This document shows, in pieces, positions 23,259 through 31,465 of a stretch of DNA of 64,000 bases; position 1 is the first letter of the stretch; each line of letters starts with the position of its first letter. This DNA comes from Talpa occidentalis (taxonomy: Eukaryota; Chordata; Mammalia; Eulipotyphla; Talpidae), in contig NW_023604861.1 of the NCBI RefSeq assembly GCF_014898055.3, positions 98,148,083 through 98,212,082 on the forward strand. Reading direction: 5' to 3'. Made by a program: the position numbers and the translations under genes. The notes below the pieces were generated by a model that was given only the letters and a program-made list of their open reading frames with translations, ran no database searches and was not told the DNA's origin.

Positions 23259-25510
23259 ATCTTTTAAAAAAAAAAGTCTTTATTAAAAAAAAAACAAAAA
23301 ACCATGATCAATCCTTGAACAACACAGCTGGCCCTCCATGTCCATCAGTTCTACATCCTTGAATGCGGTACATAGCAAGATATAGGGCTGACTATAAGGG
23401 AATTCAGCATCTGAGAATTTTTGCATCTGTGGGAGTCCTGAAGCCAAAGCCTGCAGATATCAAGGGACCACTGTAGTTAAATTTTAGTGGAGTCAAAAGT
23501 TTTATGCAAACTTTCAACTGTGCCCGTGTGGGGATCCTAAGCCCCTTATTATTCAGGGGTCAATGATACTTGAAAGGAGAGGGTAGAAACGCATTTCAGG
23601 CAGCTAGGCAGTTCTTGTTGAATGACCCCAGACCCACTTTTAAATAGGTTAGCTGGTCACAGTGGTCACCAAGCACTAAGGTGGGAGACTAGGAGGGAAG
23701 GCTCATCTCTGTTTAATGACTCACTCAAGGTATTAACACCCAAAATGAGGACTTTTGCTGAGGATTACCTATTGGTACCAAGCTCCTCATCTTTTATGCC
23801 TGCCCCCCTGGGGTAGGTCTCTGAAAGATACTGAGACATAAATATCAGCTTCAAACCGGTATGCAGTGAGCGAGCCTCATGCAAGACTCAGTCAAAATTC
23901 TGGCTTTTTTTTTTTCTTTCAGCACTCTTTGCATTTCTTGAGATCTCAAATTATTAATCCTTCTGTTATGTAGACAAAGCATTAAATACATTGAAGGAGG
24001 ACACTGACAAACTCAAGCTAAAAATACTTTCTTCACACTGAAGAGAGGCATTCAAGTTAGAGCCATCATTTTGTAGACTGAAGGGAGCAAAGCCTGGTTT
24101 GGGTAAGAGCTGGGATAGAATCCTCCCTCTTTTACTCCTTGATCTGCTCTTCTCTAACTGTTCCTCCAGGGCTTGGGACATGGTAGAATCTACCTCACTG
24201 AAGTGACTAAGTCCCTGGGAAGACCAGCAAGCCAATGAAGAAAGTCAGTGCACCAGACAAAGCTTTAGAATCCACACACAATCCTGCCCTTCAAACCCTC
24301 TATAACACCATAAAGCCCACATTGCAGCAGACTGGAGCTGAAGTGATAATTTCAAGAAGAGGGAGAAGGGACTAGAACATTGTTCACCTCCCACACACTT
24401 GTGCAAGCAAAAGGAAAGCACACACAACTGGACCTAGAGAACGGGTCTGGAGCCCGGCTGTCATTACTGTGGTCCAGACACTGTTCCACTCCAGAATGGA
24501 TGTGATTTATCATCCCCATCTCACAGAGAAGGAAACCGGAGTCTCAACGAGATGACAGACCCCTTCATCTTGGGATCCCGCTTAAGATTTGGTTATGATT
24601 TCCTAAATTGGAGCCAGGGCTCCTGCCTCCTTTTCTTTCTGAGTTCTTGTCCAGCGAAAGGAAACAGTCCAAGGACTGTTTGGAAGCTCCAAGTTTTCCA
24701 AGGAAGCTCCGACTGAAGGGAAAGCAGCTGAGCGAGTGTGGAGCCCACCTACTTTGTCCCCCCAGGGATCGGAGAAGCCTGAGCTGCATCAGCGCTCCCA
24801 GACCCACATCCTGCAGCCTTCCTCCCGGGCGTTTCCCTGCAATGGGCCCCCCGTGGTTTTCCCGCCACTATGGAGCGCAGCGCGGCGCGGACTGGGCAGC
24901 CGCACCTCAGGAGACTAGAGCCCTCGAGCCCAGCAAGGTCCTGATCACGGCTGCACCCCCCGTCCCAGCTAGGCCTCACGTCCCGGGTAGCCGGCTCCGG
25001 GTGGGCCTGGGTGGTGCGGGCTTGACAGCTCTACGAACTCCCAATGCCGAATGCCGGACTGCGGGCCGGGCGGGGAGTCAGTGCGCTCCAGGCAGCCGTG
25101 CGCTGCAGAGCTGTGCAGCCCAGAGTGCAGGGGCTCCGGGAGCAGAGGGATTCCTCTCCCGCTTCCTTACACCAGGGCCTCATTTCTAGAAGCCTGCGCT
25201 CTGCGTGGGCTCGCGGTCTAGCCCAGAGCCCCGGGGGCATGGCGCGAGGAGACCAAAAGCTCAGGGGCCTGGAGACGTTGCAGCCGGGGCCGCCAGCCTT
25301 CGGGGCGCCGTTCCAGACCCGCAGCAGTCTCCCCACCCTTACCTCCTGCGCGGCCGGCTCCTCGGGGTCTGCGGGCGGTTCGCTACCCCAGCTCGGCCTG
25401 CCCCGAGCATCGCGCGGGTCTGGGATCGGGAACGTCGGGGCCGCAGCTGCGGACTCTGGCCTCGAACCAACTGGAAGCCCCGGCTCGGTGCGCTTCGCTC
25501 GGCCCTTCAC
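1..25510 (-). CDS. TPCN3: TPCN3, two-pore channel 3 (13 exons, 3' end outside window)
   Basis: Two-pore channels carry two six-helix repeats and form dimeric cation channels; TPC3 is the voltage-gated, Na+-conducting member found at the plasma membrane and on endosomes. Thirteen exons on the minus strand join in frame (join 25343-25510, 15114-15196, 13685-13799, 10946-11074, 8958-9074, 8742-8860, 8464-8565, 6838-6964, 5016-5217, 2743-2887, 2193-2378, 1424-1488, 1-86) giving 548 codons without a stop. Visible parts: N-terminal region, IS1-IS6 with the pore motif NSPDVMMP, a basic linker ([10 protein letters not shown]), then IIS1-IIS4 with regularly spaced arginines in IIS4 (RILRLLRV). The rest of IIS4 through the C-terminus must lie left of position 1. 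TPC1 and TPC2 are less likely because the NSPDVMMPAY and [12 protein letters not shown] blocks match TPC3 as I remember it. TPCN3 has been lost in primates and mouse/rat. The start is uncertain because exon 1 has no in-frame ATG. Confidence 0.93.
467..786 (-). mobile_element. tRNA-derived SINE, subtype A
   Basis: Minus copy with poly(T) and (TTTA/TTTG) tail, flanked by the 16-bp duplication AAGAAGCTGCACTTTC (451-466, 787-802). Subtype A has CACTGGGT...CCCAGTGC and a short centre. The head carries a Pol III B box (GGTTCGATCC type), degraded here. Confidence 0.92.
1424..1488 (-). CDS. TPCN3: TPCN3 exon 12 (IIS3)
   Basis: 65 nt, acceptor ATTAG, donor CAG|GTCAGT. Encodes [20 protein letters not shown], a typical IIS3 membrane segment. 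Confidence 0.94.
2193..2378 (-). CDS. TPCN3: TPCN3 exon 11 (IIS1-IIS2)
   Basis: 186 nt, acceptor TTGCAG, donor TG|GTGAGC. Encodes IIS1 ([18 protein letters not shown]) and IIS2 ([18 protein letters not shown]), ending FGRNQFWN. Confidence 0.97.
2743..2887 (-). CDS. TPCN3: TPCN3 exon 10 (linker; GC donor)
   Basis: 145 nt, acceptor TTGCAG. Encodes [16 protein letters not shown]... ending VQKMVRH plus a split Arg. The only donor that keeps phase with exon 11 is CAG|GCAAGTG, a GC-AG splice site. GT alternatives nearby shift the frame. Confidence 0.93.
2888..5015. other. TPCN3 intron 9
   Basis: About 2.1 kb of unique-looking intron; short ORFs show no protein similarity I recognise. Nothing else seen. 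Confidence 0.6.
5016..5217 (-). CDS. TPCN3: TPCN3 exon 9 (inter-repeat linker)
   Basis: 202 nt, acceptor TTAAAG, donor GG|GTAAGA. Encodes the cytosolic linker [16 protein letters not shown]... through [20 protein letters not shown]. The basic cluster follows IS6 directly, where phosphoinositide-binding residues lie in TPC2. Phase 1 out; a donor three bases upstream would break the frame into exon 10. Confidence 0.95.
6838..6964 (-). CDS. TPCN3: TPCN3 exon 8 (IS6)
   Basis: 127 nt, acceptor CCTCCAG, donor AAG|GTAACA. Encodes MPAYDFSWW, then IS6 ([20 protein letters not shown]) and RKHLK. Confidence 0.96.
8002..8222 (+). mobile_element. tRNA-derived SINE, subtype A
   Basis: Starts GGGCCTCCCCGGTGGCGCAG, B box GGTTCGATCCC, A-rich tail. 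17-bp near-identical duplications AAAAGATGTACACTGTA / AAAAGATGTGCACTATA. Confidence 0.93.
8464..8565 (-). CDS. TPCN3: TPCN3 exon 7 (pore helix and filter I)
   Basis: 102 nt, acceptor TTAG, donor AT|GTATGT. Encodes the first pore loop, ending [14 protein letters not shown]1 and TPC2 have two threonines at the start of this filter; here the second is alanine (codon GCT). Confidence 0.95.
8742..8860 (-). CDS. TPCN3: TPCN3 exon 6 (IS4-S5 linker, IS5)
   Basis: 119 nt, acceptor TTCACAG, donor AG|GTGAGT. Encodes [14 protein letters not shown] followed by IS5 ([20 protein letters not shown]). Phase 2 out. Confidence 0.96.
8958..9074 (-). CDS. TPCN3: TPCN3 exon 5 (IS3-IS4)
   Basis: 117 nt, acceptor CTCACAG, donor CAG|GTAAGG. 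Encodes the end of IS3 ([13 protein letters not shown]) and IS4 with arginines in [20 protein letters not shown]. Confidence 0.96.
9418..10220 (+). mobile_element. 5'-truncated L1 with 3' transduction
   Basis: Encodes the last ~170 residues of L1 ORF2p ([41 protein letters not shown]). The body ends in an (AAAT) tail at about 10105-10129. About 63 bp of unrelated sequence with its own AATAAA follows, then a second A-rich tail. AAAAAGATGTGACCCA flanks the whole unit (9402-9417, 10221-10236). Confidence 0.9.
10946..11074 (-). CDS. TPCN3: TPCN3 exon 4 (IS2, start of IS3)
   Basis: 129 nt, acceptor CTGCAG, donor GTG|GTGAGT. Encodes IS2 ([18 protein letters not shown]) and the beginning of IS3 (NICIMVTIV). 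In phase at both ends. Confidence 0.95.
12652..12935 (+). mobile_element. tRNA-derived SINE, subtype B
   Basis: Head GGGCCTCCCCAGTGG; subtype B has GTGCTGTGAAGCTGTCCGCA and CCAGCTCTTGTATAAA. Target duplication AAATACTGGA. Confidence 0.92.
13095..13345 (+). mobile_element. tRNA-derived SINE, subtype B
   Basis: GGGGCCTCCCTGGTGGCGCA start, GGTTCAATTCC B box, A-rich end; GACTTGTG flanks on both sides. Confidence 0.93.
13685..13799 (-). CDS. TPCN3: TPCN3 exon 3 (IS1)
   Basis: 115 nt, acceptor TTCAG, donor TTG|GTAAGC. Encodes [17 protein letters not shown], then membrane segment IS1 ([15 protein letters not shown]). Phase 2 in, phase 0 out. Confidence 0.95.
14774..15059 (+). mobile_element. tRNA-derived SINE, subtype C
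   Basis: Head GGGCCTCCCTCGTGGCGCAA with AAGAAGCAACC; subtype C ends CTTGTATGCATAAATA. Target duplication ATAGGAAGTGCT. Confidence 0.92.
15114..15196 (-). CDS. TPCN3: TPCN3 exon 2
   Basis: 83 nt between acceptor ACAG and donor AG|GTAATG; encodes [17 protein letters not shown] and the start of the pre-IS1 helix. Phase 0 in, phase 2 out. Confidence 0.93.
15884..15923. repeat. (AC)20 microsatellite
   Basis: Forty bases of uninterrupted AC in TPCN3 intron 1. Likely length-polymorphic. Confidence 0.98.
16310..18932 (+). mobile_element. Older L1, ORF2 3' part and 3' UTR, interrupted by a SINE
   Basis: L1 ORF2-like sequence (GGGACACAAGGATGGTCAAC onward) to a 3' end CAATAAAATACATT plus A-run. Multiple stops and frameshifts; not coding. 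Confidence 0.85.
16744..16986 (+). mobile_element. tRNA-derived SINE, subtype A, nested in L1
   Basis: Interrupts the L1 body. Duplications AGAAACATATCATTATT and AGAAATATATCATTATT. Thirteen extra bases sit between the A tail and the right duplication. Confidence 0.9.
19043..19310 (+). mobile_element. tRNA-derived SINE, subtype A
   Basis: Head GGGCCTCCCTGGTGGTGCAG; flanked by AAAGAGATAATGT-type duplications. Confidence 0.92.
20726..21018 (+). mobile_element. tRNA-derived SINE, subtype C
   Basis: Head AGGCCTCCCTGGTGGCACAA, B box GTTTGATCCC, TGTATGCATAAATA end. Confidence 0.9.
22970..23296 (+). mobile_element. tRNA-derived SINE, subtype A
   Basis: Long (AAAT)n tail; 14-bp duplication AAAAACCATGATCA on both sides (22956-22969, 23297-23310). 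Confidence 0.93.
23320..23480. mobile_element. Possible Tigger/MER2-like DNA transposon fragment
   Basis: GCTGGCCCTCCATGTCCATC and CTGCAGATATCAAGGGACCA resemble the terminal text of MER2-type elements. Diverged, name tentative. Confidence 0.4.
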
Positions 25511-25720
25511 GTGACTCTGGCGGGGACGGTTCGCTGCAGCCCTGAAGGCGGAGGACCAGCGGAGGGCGCGGCGGGATCCCCGGCTCCGGCCCCCTTCTCT
25601 CCCGGCCTCCCTCCGCGGTCTGCAGCCGGGGCGGGGACGAGGCGCGCCCGGGCGGAGGGCTAGAGCTCAGGCTGGCGGCAAATCGCTCCATCCGCTGGCC
25701 CGGAGCGTGTGACTGTGCCT
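24750..25720. promoter_or_regulatory. CpG island at TPCN3 first exon
   Basis: GC-rich, CpG-dense stretch in otherwise AT-rich surroundings, overlapping putative TPCN3 exon 1. Likely the TPCN3 promoter, transcribed leftward. Long ORFs on both strands here are composition artefacts. A MIR-like fragment lies just left (about 24470-24560). Confidence 0.6.
25343..25510 (-). CDS. TPCN3: TPCN3 exon 1 (putative, GTG at presumed start)
   Basis: Open frame of 56 codons from GTG (25510-25508) to the donor GAG|GTAAGG, in a CpG island. It ends in phase 0, matching exon 2, and reads ...[17 protein letters not shown]. The frame stays open upstream to a TGA near 25668 but holds no ATG anywhere. Either initiation is at GTG, an upstream exon supplies the ATG, or the start codon has been lost. 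Assignment rests on position, CpG island, donor and phase. Confidence 0.55.
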
Positions 25721-25782
25721 GTCTTTCTGTGTCAGTAAGACCGGAGTTAAGACCTTCCTCCCAGGGTTGGTTTAAGAATTAA

Positions 25783-26215
25783 CCCAAATGCCCCCAAATA
25801 GGTGACTGGATCAAGAAGATGTGGTACATGTATACAATGGAATATTACTCAGCAATGAAAAAAGATAAACACATGCAATTTGCAGCATCATGGATGACGC
25901 TGGAAGGGATCATGCTCAGCGAAATAAGCCAGAAAGAAAAAGAAAAATACCAGATGGTCTCACCTATAGCAGGGATTTAGAAAACCCAAATAAAGGAACA
26001 GGAAAAAGACTAATTGTAATAAAGTAAAAATCAAAATCAACAAGCAACTATAAACCAGAGACACACTGGGGTGGGGGGGAGCTGGAAGAGAGGAGGGATT
26101 AGAGTCAAAATAGCGGGGGTGGGAATTGTAAGGGGACTATAACCAAGATGAAAATGCATACATTGTGCAAAAATGAAAAATGATGTAAAAAATATATATA
26201 AAATAAAATAAAAAA
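25783..26215 (+). mobile_element. 5'-truncated L1 3' end
   Basis: Ends of ORF2 and 3' UTR with terminal A-rich tail, flanked by AAGAATTAA (25774-25782, 26216-26224). Sits just upstream of the TPCN3 CpG island. Confidence 0.88.
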
Positions 26216-26224
26216 AAGAATTAA

Positions 26225-26477
26225 GGGCCTCCCCGGTGGCGCAGCGGGTTGAACATAGCGCTGTGAAGCTGTCCGCAGCCTCTGCAGTGAGGGTTTGATT
26301 CCCAGCCAACCAGGGAGATTCCTACATGGCCCGGCAGACCTCTCCTGTCTCACCCGCTGCTCCCCTCAGCAGTGTGTTTCCGTCATTCTGCCTGTTCTGC
26401 TTCCCACTGTGTCTCTAGTGAATCCTCTCACCCTGGCGCCTCTGGTCTGTACCCCAGCTCTTGTATAAATAAAAAAT
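26225..26477 (+). mobile_element. tRNA-derived SINE, subtype B
   Basis: Inserted directly after an L1 3' end. Head GGGCCTCCCCGGTGGCGCAG; A-rich end; AATTAA on both sides. Confidence 0.9.
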
Positions 26478-27989
26478 AATTAAGTGAGTTCATATATGTT
26501 CAGTGGCGGGTGCAGGTAACTATTGGCTCCCTCCCCATCCTAGTGGAACCGCCAGAGAGAGTTGAGTGTAGACTTTGAGTCCCCTGAGGCAGATAGATAC
26601 CCAGGAGGGCCCTGGAGTGAAGGAAGGTGCTTCAGATCCTCCTTCCTTCCCCCAGGGCACCCTCCAGATTCAGCCTTGCTGGATGCTCAGGATTGCCAGA
26701 ACTGCTGAATTTTCAAGAGAAAGCAGAAATCTAGATTTTCATGAAACTTTCCCGATTAAAAATGTTGCTCACGATTTAAAACAAGAGTAATAAATATTTA
26801 CAGGCCAGTTCTTAGATGGGCCTTGGCCAGCGCAGCATGAGCTTTTCAGCTCATACCAACCAACTTCACAACACTTCCCAGAGGAAGAAGACGTCTGGCC
26901 AGCCTTGGGCAGGCCCTGGTCACCTGGCAGAAAGCATGGTCCCCCCACCCCACCCCTGCCCTTCCCATGGTTCCTCAGAATTCGGGCCTGCAAAGTGCTG
27001 GTTCCAGCTTGAGGTAGACTGAATGCTACCAAAAATGCCCCAAACATCCCACATCCCAATCCCTAGGACTGTGAATCTGTTGTTTTGCTCCTCAAAAGAC
27101 ACTTTCAGTTGACCATAACATAAATTATCATGGACTGTCTAAATTGGCCCCATAGAATCATGAATACTCAAAGGCAGAAAAGGGAGGTGGAAAACAGACT
27201 GGAAGGACTTCTTTGATTCTTGAACTCAAGCCATGTCTTCAAACATAACCTGACCAACATAAGTTTGTACTATGTCTAGTGTACCATTGTGGCTCTTGGG
27301 GGCTGCAGAGGGCTCCATAAATTCAGAGCTAGTCTCTTACAACCCATAGAAGTTCTGGCTATTTCCCTTTCCTGAATGCAGTCACCTTGGCAAATGGTTG
27401 CAGGTCTCCCTGGGAACAGAATGGAGGTAGAGTCACAGCACATACCTGTGGCTTCATAGCAGGTCCTTTTCACAAAAAGACCTAACCTGCATCCCAATTA
27501 AGCACCTCTGTTCTGTGACCTGGCTCAGGCTGGAACTGAGACAAAGGAGATGAATTTCCTCAATGGCAAATGGAGTTAAATTTCTGCCTAACAGACTAGG
27601 AAAGTTTTGTCTATACATGTTACGTAGCACCTTCATATATTCCACAGTGATTTCGTACCTAGGGTACCTCATGATCAATTAGACGTTGCCACGAACTCCT
27701 GTTGATCCAAACACTCTGAAAAGCACTCTGTGTGTTGTGTTCTTGGACTGTTAACCTTCCCCATGCCAGGATCCCAGTATTCCTTGAGATCAGGAAACAC
27801 AAATTCAGTGAGCATCCCAGAACTAGCATCAGTGGACTGTTAGACCCTTAGATCCAAAGGGACAGTAGGGATGGGGGAGGGGGCAGTTACTAGAACCCAG
27901 AAGGAGAGAGTCATGCAGAGAAGGCTGCCTTAAAAGAGCAGTAACTTCTAGTCAAACATCATAGATAGTGCAGGGCAACCTTGGAGGTG

Positions 27990-28436
27990 ATGCAGTTACA
28001 AATGACTGGTCTGTCAGATAAGAATTAACAAGTTTGTCTTCCCCATCTCTTGCAATTTACCCCTTATCTGCCCAGTTTGCCTTCTTTATGACTGGTCTCG
28101 CAGATAAGCATTAACAAGTTTATCTTTCCGCATTTATTGCAATTACCCCCTTATTTGACAGGCTTGTCTTCTTGCATTTCAAGGAAAAAAGGGTTAAGCA
28201 GCAGTTGTTAAAAAAAGCAAGCTGACCCCTTCCCCCACCACTAAGCAGACCCTTGCCCACTTTTATTTTCTTTGTATAAATACCCCTGCACTCTGCCAAA
28301 GAGCAGGATGGTTGTCTTTCCGCCATGAGTCTGCTGCCCTCCTATTTGTCGACAAATTAAACCACTTTTCTTTTCCTCAAACTCTGTTTCCTTTTATTGG
28401 CTGAGGGAAACTGAGGCCAGTGTTCAGTATCAGAGG
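27990..28436 (+). mobile_element. LTR-like element with internal tandem duplication
   Basis: TATAAATA (28275-28282), a short downstream leader and AATTAAA (28355-28361) are arranged as in an LTR. The U3-like part has two diverged ~86-bp tandem units (28002-28087, 28088-28173) both starting ATGACTGGTCT. I could not fix exact ends or target duplications, so the family and limits are uncertain. Confidence 0.5.
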
Positions 28437-28473
28437 GAGGGAGCTACACTAGGGGTAAAAATGATTCACTCTT

Positions 28474-28957
28474 ATATCCCTCCTACCTCCCCCCACTTCG
28501 TGTGTGTCTCTGGTTTATAGTTGCTTGTTGATTTTGATTTTGATTTTATTATAATTAGGAGGGATTACGGTCAAAGTAAGGTGGGTGGGAATTGTATGGG
28601 GACTATAACCAAGATGAAAATGCATACATTGTGCAAAAATGAAAAATGATGTAAAAATATATAAAATTAGGGCCTCCCTGATGGTGCAGCTGGTTGAGCG
28701 CAGCGCTGTGAAGCTGTCCGCAGCCTCTGCAGCGCGGGTTCAATTCCCAGCTGGCCAGGTTGATTCCCACATGGCTTGGCAGACCTCTCCTGTCGCACCC
28801 GCTGCTCCCCTCAGCAGTGCTTTCAGTCTGTCTGCCTGTTCTGTTCCCCACTCTGTTTCTGGTGAATCTTCTCACCCTCTGGCACCTCTGGCCTGTACCC
28901 CAGCTCTTGTATAAATAAAAAATAAATGCTTAAATATATATATATAAAATTAAATTT
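28474..28957 (+). mobile_element. L1 3' end with 5' inversion, carrying a nested SINE
   Basis: 28474-28557 is the reverse complement of L1 3' UTR sequence seen in sense at about 26013-26097; 28558-28669 continues the same 3' UTR in sense. AAAAATGATTCACTCTT flanks the whole structure (28457-28473, 28960-28976). Confidence 0.85.
28670..28940 (+). mobile_element. tRNA-derived SINE, subtype B, nested in L1 tail
   Basis: Head GGGCCTCCCTGATGGTGCAG. Duplication TATATAAAATTA (28658-28669, 28941-28952) lies in the tail of the surrounding L1. Confidence 0.92.
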
Positions 28958-29440
28958 AAAAAAATGATTCACTCTTTTCCCTTCTAACAGCCTTCAGGAG
29001 CTTCCCCAACCAGAAGGCAGAGGGCGAGGGAGCCTAGTGATGTGGTCAAATAAGCCAGCTTCTCCAGCGAGACAGACTGGATGGAGGTGCAGAACAACCT
29101 AGGTAAGTTTTCACCCTATTGAATCAAAGTGCGTGTGGGACAGTCACAGGCCAATATCTAGCTGGCAGTTGGGTATATGGACCTGGTATTTAACAGGTAT
29201 TGGAAAACTACAGATCTGAGAGTGTAAACTAGAGTATTCTAGTGGAACATATAGAGGAAAAAGAAATAGAAAACACTAAAAACACTAAAACATAGGGATG
29301 GGCAGAAGAAGAATGAGACATGATTGGAGAGATGGGAGGATCACACATAGAAGTGTCTAGGAAGCAGAGTGATATTCAGCCTCGTTATTGAGAAATGTAT
29401 ATATAAGTCTTTAGAACAAAATGGGTATATGAAACTAATT

Positions 29441-29719
29441 TTTTTTTAAAGATTGATTTATTCATGCATGCAACAACGGGGGTACAGGCCAGATGTGTGG
29501 GGGTGAGAGGATTCACCAGAGACGGAGTGGGGAACAGAAGAGGCAGACTGACTGGAAATACACTGCCGAGGGGAGCAGAGGGGAGCAGCGGGAGAGACAG
29601 GAGGGGTCTGCCATGCCATGTGGGTATCTCCCCCACCAGCCAGGGTCAAATCCACACTGCAGAGGCTGCAGACAGGTTCACAGCGCTGCGCTTAACTGCC
29701 TGCACCACCAGGGAGGCCC
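29441..29719 (-). mobile_element. tRNA-derived SINE, subtype B
   Basis: Minus copy; duplication TATGAAACTAATT (29428-29440, 29720-29732). Confidence 0.93.
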
Positions 29720-30119
29720 TATGAAACTAATTCTTAACTAAATTTTAAGGAATCTAGATCAAGTATCTCTACTGTTCAGGTTAAGACAAACTGTTAACTA
29801 AAAAATGGACACCAGGTTTCAAAGATTTAGTATAAAAAATGAAAATCTCAATTTGTTATACGAATTTATATGTTGAAATAACATTCTGCATCTATTGAGT
29901 GAAATAAAATCTAGCTCTCAATTTTTTTCACCTGTTTCTTTTTCTCTACTTTTTAATGGGCTATAATAAAATTTAAAGTTGCATCTCATAAAATTTACTA
30001 GAATGCGAAGCCCTAGCTCGCATTCTGTTGCTGTAAAAATAATACGAAGAGGTGTTGAGTTTACCAAGTTAGTTAATTATGCAAGGGAAATCGGATGAAA
30101 GCCCCAAACAAACATTGCA

Positions 30120-30620
30120 GGGGCTCAGAGGAAAGAAAGACGGGGACAACCAGGGCGGAGCGAGGCTTCAGGAGGCCGGACCCCAAGCCCAGTTAAATCT
30201 GGGGCAGACGCGCCCCGCCCCGCTTCTCCGCCTCCGTCATAAACGCGCCGCGCCTTTTGACCCCGCCGCTGCGCCGTAGGCCGCCGCGCGCAGGCCGGTC
30301 GCGATGGCGGACGTGTCCGAGAGGACGCTGCAGGTGTCAGTGCTGGTGGCTTTCGCCTCGGGAGTGCTGGTGGGCTGGCAGGCAAATCGGCTGCGGAGGC
30401 GCTTCCTGGACTGGAGGAAGCGGAGGCTGCAAGACAAGCTGGCGGTGATGCAGAAGAAGCTGGATCTGGCCTGAGACCCCGATCGGTGTGTCCGCGCCGC
30501 CCCCCGCCCTGCCACCTCGCTTTGCCCACGCGGGGGCTCCTTTCCGGCACCAGCCTGAGCGTGGCTGGTCTCTCACTCTGCGCCTTCTTGGCCAGGCTCC
30601 CCCGGAATGTCGGTGAGCAG
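30120..30620. promoter_or_regulatory. MTLN: MTLN CpG-rich promoter and first exon
   Basis: GC-rich block with GGGCGGAG and CCCCGCCCCGC (Sp/KLF-like) elements before the ATG. The probable exon-1 donor is CG|GTGAGC with the exon ending at 30612, 138 nt after the stop codon. Confidence 0.6.
30304..30474 (+). CDS. MTLN: MTLN, mitoregulin microprotein (56 aa)
   Basis: Mitoregulin (MOXI, MPM, LINC00116, SMIM37) is a single-pass microprotein of the mitochondrial inner membrane that associates with lipid-oxidation and respiratory complexes and affects fatty-acid oxidation. The 57-codon frame starts MADVSERTLQVSVLVAF, has one hydrophobic helix (about residues 11-25, VSVLVAFASGVLVGW) and a strongly basic tail (NRLRRRF, DWRKRRLQDK) ending KKLDLA. 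It differs from the human protein, as I remember it, at only a few conservative sites, and the length is the family's 56 aa. The ATG sits in GTCGCGATGG within a CpG island. It lies upstream of NPHP1 in the same orientation, as on human chromosome 2. Confidence 0.97.
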   Translation: MADVSERTLQVSVLVAFASGVLVGWQANRLRRRFLDWRKRRLQDKLAVMQKKLDLA

Positions 30621-30687
30621 TACCTATCGTAGCTCTCTAAGGGGGGACAGTGAGGTTGGGTGGATGTCTTGGAGTAGGAAGGACTTT

Positions 30688-30948
30688 TTTTTTTTTTTTA
30701 AAGATTTATTTATGCATACAGGAACTGGGGTACAGGCCAGAGATGGGGGGGGGGGGTTGGAGAGGATTCACCAGAGATAGAGCGGGGAAAAGAACAGGGA
30801 GATGGACTGAAATACACTGCTGAGGGGAGCAGCAGGCGGCAGGAGAGGTCTGCCGCACCATGTGTGTAGCTCCCTGGCAGGCCGGGGATCTAACTCTTGC
30901 AGCTTCATAGGTTGCGTCTTAACCCCGTGCGCCACCAGGGATGCCCCC
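30688..30948 (-). mobile_element. tRNA-derived SINE, subtype C
   Basis: In the MTLN intron, antisense. Flanks AGGAAGGACTTT / AGGAGGGATTTT. Confidence 0.9.
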
Positions 30949-31465
30949 AGGAGGGATTTTAGATAGAGCCCAAGAGGTAGGTTCCTCTCGATACCAGAAA
31001 AGAGGACGTGTTGTTTTCCCAGTAAATTACACTTTGGTGTTGGTTAATGTCTCACCACAGTGCATCTTGATAATGTTGAACTTTAATATTAATAGTGCTG
31101 AAAAGAAAGGGGGGAAAAAAGAAAGACCTGAACTGTTCGTACCACCATTTTTTCATCTTATTACTCTTTTTGATAATATTGGTGGTCGCGCCACAGTACA
31201 TCTTCCTGTTTTTGTCATCCAGTAACATCCAGTCGGCATTCTCAGGTTACTGAGAGTGGAAAAATCAGTCGCCTAAAGTCAGAAGCCTGTTTCTTCGTTA
31301 GGGCGCTAGTTTTTTCATTAGAGCTGTACATCACAAACTTTCAGGGACTCAGTTTTCTTGGTTGTTACTCCAGGTCTTATAGTTCATAGTTTAAAGCCCC
31401 ACAATGTAGTAATTTGAAGTTAACCATTCTGAATCTCTAATTTTTGCCTTTCCTGTTTCCAACAG

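Larger units (their letters stand above)
15197..25342. other. TPCN3 intron 1
   Basis: About 10 kb: the (AC)20 repeat, an older L1 with nested SINE, further SINEs at 19043, 20726 and 22970, and a DNA-transposon-like fragment at 23320. No coding exon recognised. Confidence 0.6.
25800..30120. other. TPCN3-MTLN intergenic region
   Basis: Almost wholly repeat-derived landmarks: two L1 3' ends, three SINEs and an LTR-like block, with unique sequence at 26500-27950 and 28980-29430. No gene seen. Confidence 0.6.

Noticed and set aside
24608..25189. 193-codon plus-strand ORF over the CpG island
   Set aside because: No recognisable domain, GC-driven open frame; sits opposite the TPCN3 promoter.
25383..25691. 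ATG-started minus-strand ORF as the TPCN3 start
   Set aside because: Different frame from the exon 1/exon 2 join, and it stops before the exon 1 donor.
30125..30550. Minus-strand 141-codon ORF opposite MTLN
   Set aside because: Shadow of the CpG-rich MTLN exon; low-complexity Pro/Ala/Ser composition.
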